NCBI GenBank assembly: GCA_050633545.1 | Contig: JBOEGS010000001.1 | Span: forward strand, 1-64,000 | Source of the DNA: Litorivita sp050633545 | GTDB taxonomy: Bacteria; Pseudomonadota; Alphaproteobacteria; Rhodobacterales; Rhodobacteraceae | DNA length: 64,000 nt | Direction: 5' to 3' | In this document: positions 62,330-64,000 of the stretch, piece by piece | How the letters are laid out: the number at the start of each line of letters is the position of its first letter | Position numbering within the stretch: the stretch's first letter is position 1 | Position numbers and translations under genes: made by a program | Notes under the pieces: generated by a model | What the model was told of the DNA's origin: nothing | The model's database searches: none | The model's input: the letters and a program-made list of their open reading frames with translations, nothing else

Positions 62330-64000
62330 ATGATCCGGCAATTTTTCAGTAATTCCTTTAAACCTGCGGCTGTGGTGCTCACGCTGCTGATGACGGGCCC
62401 ATTTGCGCCCATGACCGCCACCGCGCAAAGCGCGCAATCGCAAAGCGACGACATCGCATGGGTGCAAATCGAAGCGCAGCCCAGCCTCAACGACGCCCAA
62501 GAAGCGATCCGCGGCTATGCGGGGCGTTTGGCCGATGTGAACGGGTTTTCCTTGGGCCAGGGGTGGTATGCCATCGTGCTCGGGCCATACACGCGCGATG
62601 ATGCGGCGCAAGTGTTGCGCGTTTACCGCCGCGAGGGGCAGATCCCGCGCGACAGTTTTATCACCTTTACCAATTCCTTCCGCCAACAGTTTTGGCCCGT
62701 GGGCACGGATTTCCTGAGCAATCCGCCGCGCAACGATGCGCCCCCCGCCAATCAAACGGCCGATCAAACGGCCGAGGCCGCCGCCGCGACCGAGCCGGCC
62801 GCACAAGCCGCAGCGGGCAACGCATCCGCCGAGCAACCCGCGGCAGCGCCCCAGCCCCCCGCCCCCGACGAGACCAAATCCGAAGCCCTGCGCGGCGAGC
62901 GCGATCTGGACCGCGCGGCACGGATGGACCTGCAATCCATGCTCAAATGGGCGGGCTATTACGACAGCGGCATCGACGGCGCCTTTGGCCGCGGCACACG
63001 CGCCTCTATGGCCGCATGGCAAGAGGCCAACGGGTTCGAGGTCACCGGCGTGATGACCACGCTGCAGCGCGCGACACTGCTCAAACAATATAACGCCATC
63101 CTTGATGGCATGGGCCTGCGTATGGTGCGCGACGAGGGCGCGGGCATCGAAATGGCCCTGCCGATGGGCGTGGTGGATTTCGACCGCTACGAGCCGCCCT
63201 TTGGCCATTACACCGCCAAAGGCGATCTGGATGTGCAGGTTCTGACCATCTCGCAACAGGGCGATCAGGCCACGCTTTGGGGGCTTTACGATATCATGCA
63301 AACGCTCGAGATTGTGCCGCCTTCGGGGCCGCGCGAGCGCAAGAACGACAGCTTTGTTCTGATCGGCGAGGACGGGCATATCGTCTCGCATACCGAAGCC
63401 TATTTGCGCGCCGGTCAGGTCAAGGGCTTTACGCTGGTCTGGCCTGTGGGCGACGAGGAACGCCGCCGCCGCGTGCTGAGCGAGATGCAGACGAGCTTTT
63501 CCACCTTTGGCGCGGCGCTTGATCCGGCGGCGGGCGATAATGGCGCGCAGAGCATTGATTTGCTCTCCGGTCTGGAAATCCGCAAACCCAAACTGGCCCG
63601 CTCGGGGTTTTATATCGATGCAAAAGGCACGGTGGTCACCACCGCCGAGGCGGTCGCGCAATGCGGGCGGATCACGCTTGATGACGATATCGACGCGACG
63701 GTGATCGCATCCGATGCCGAAAACGGTATCGCGATCTTGCGCCCGCAAGAGCCTTTGGCACCGATGTCCACCGCCCGTTTCCAACGCGCCGTGCCGCGGC
63801 TGCAATCGGATGTGGCGGTCTCGGGCTACAGCTTTGAGGGGGTGCTCAACGGGCCGACCCTAACCTATGGCACCTTGGCCGATATCCGCGGTTTGCGCGG
63901 CGAAACGGGCCTCAAACGCCTTGCGCTCAACGCCATGCCTGGTGATGCGGGCGGTCCGGTGTTCGACGCGGGCGGCGCGGTGCTGGGGATGCTTTTGCCC
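62330..64000 (+). CDS. SPOR-like/peptidoglycan-binding protein with degenerate trypsin-like domain (partial)
   Basis: The frame is open through the window end (557 codons seen), so the C-terminus is missing. A signal peptide (AAVVLTLLMTGPFAPMTATA) leads to a SPOR-like region (about 42-112, WVQIEAQPSLNDAQ, YAIVLGPYTRDDA), an Ala/Pro linker, and a peptidoglycan_binding_1 domain (192-254, GYYDSGIDGAFGRGTRA). From about 430 a trypsin-like domain follows, but the triad appears lost: VVTTAEAV (Glu440 for His), ENGIAIL (Gly466 for Asp) and PGDAGGP (Ala540 for Ser). It may be a wall-binding scaffold rather than a protease. GGCAAG precedes ATG 62330. Confidence 0.75.
   Translation, partial: MIRQFFSNSFKPAAVVLTLLMTGPFAPMTATAQSAQSQSDDIAWVQIEAQPSLNDAQEAIRGYAGRLADVNGFSLGQGWYAIVLGPYTRDDAAQVLRVYRREGQIPRDSFITFTNSFRQQFWPVGTDFLSNPPRNDAPPANQTADQTAEAAAATEPAAQAAAGNASAEQPAAAPQPPAPDETKSEALRGERDLDRAARMDLQSMLKWAGYYDSGIDGAFGRGTRASMAAWQEANGFEVTGVMTTLQRATLLKQYNAILDGMGLRMVRDEGAGIEMALPMGVVDFDRYEPPFGHYTAKGDLDVQVLTISQQGDQATLWGLYDIMQTLEIVPPSGPRERKNDSFVLIGEDGHIVSHTEAYLRAGQVKGFTLVWPVGDEERRRRVLSEMQTSFSTFGAALDPAAGDNGAQSIDLLSGLEIRKPKLARSGFYIDAKGTVVTTAEAVAQCGRITLDDDIDATVIASDAENGIAILRPQEPLAPMSTARFQRAVPRLQSDVAVSGYSFEGVLNGPTLTYGTLADIRGLRGETGLKRLALNAMPGDAGGPVFDAGGAVLGMLLP

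Overview
The window looks like a chromosomal segment of a GC-rich alphaproteobacterium of the order Rhodobacterales (Rhodobacteraceae type). Support comes from high-GC codon use, the ctaD then DUF2244 arrangement, the glyQ / small membrane-anchored protein / glyS / ppdK cluster, a Rhizobium-type glycerol ABC operon, and an FnrL-like and a CtrA-like site. The genus cannot be fixed from the sequence alone. All calls rest on reading the sequence by eye; no database search was run.

Layout. (1) 1-2.5 kb: insertion-sequence debris. A decayed IS3/IS407-group element abuts the truncated end of a decayed IS1595-family element, whose other end cuts a cytochrome P450 gene, leaving only its 3' part. (2) 2.5-21 kb: a catabolic island of three operons: a kinase-like phosphotransferase, a single-chain acyl-CoA carboxylase and an Old Yellow Enzyme; a 58-aa ORF, a 3-hydroxyacyl-CoA dehydrogenase, a crotonase and an ACAD10/11-like acyl-CoA dehydrogenase; and an isomerase-type crotonase, an SMP-30 lactonase, an alpha/beta hydrolase and a cyclase. 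Each of the three promoters carries TTGACC about 17 nt before a -10-like box and then a 14-bp palindrome (CTGACA-N2-YGTCAG), probably the operator of the TetR regulator encoded within the island. A TRAP carboxylate transporter adjoins. The content suggests use of a carboxylic acid or lactone, possibly through a 4-hydroxyacyl-CoA phosphorylation route.

(3) 21-32.7 kb: glycerol uptake and use: glpR, then divergent glpD-glpSTPQUV, then glpK translationally coupled to an iron-type alcohol dehydrogenase. (4) 32.8-42.7 kb: sdaA, tRNA-Leu(GAG), an envelope peptidoglycan-binding protein, lipB, a c2-type cytochrome, ctaD with an FNR-like box, DUF2244, a YqeY-like protein and carA. Several intergenic gaps here carry short tandem repeats. 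(5) 43-51 kb: a fused MshEN-glycosyltransferase 2 protein with a CtrA-type site upstream, a GntR regulator, a HAD phosphatase, a UbiH-type hydroxylase, a class V aminotransferase, two overlapping Lrp/AsnC regulators and divergent ilvC.

(6) 51-64 kb: housekeeping genes glmM-folP-folB (FolB with an additional C-terminal domain), a SleB-type cell-wall hydrolase, a ppdK with an unusual N-terminal nucleotide-domain motif, glyS, a small anchored protein and glyQ. The window ends inside a SPOR-like / peptidoglycan-binding / trypsin-like protein in which all three catalytic-triad positions appear replaced.

The most interesting feature is the TetR-controlled island: shared promoter and operator architecture, a likely split ACAD10/11-type pair, an overlooked 58-aa ORF directly behind one operator, and a P450 lost to an IS insertion.
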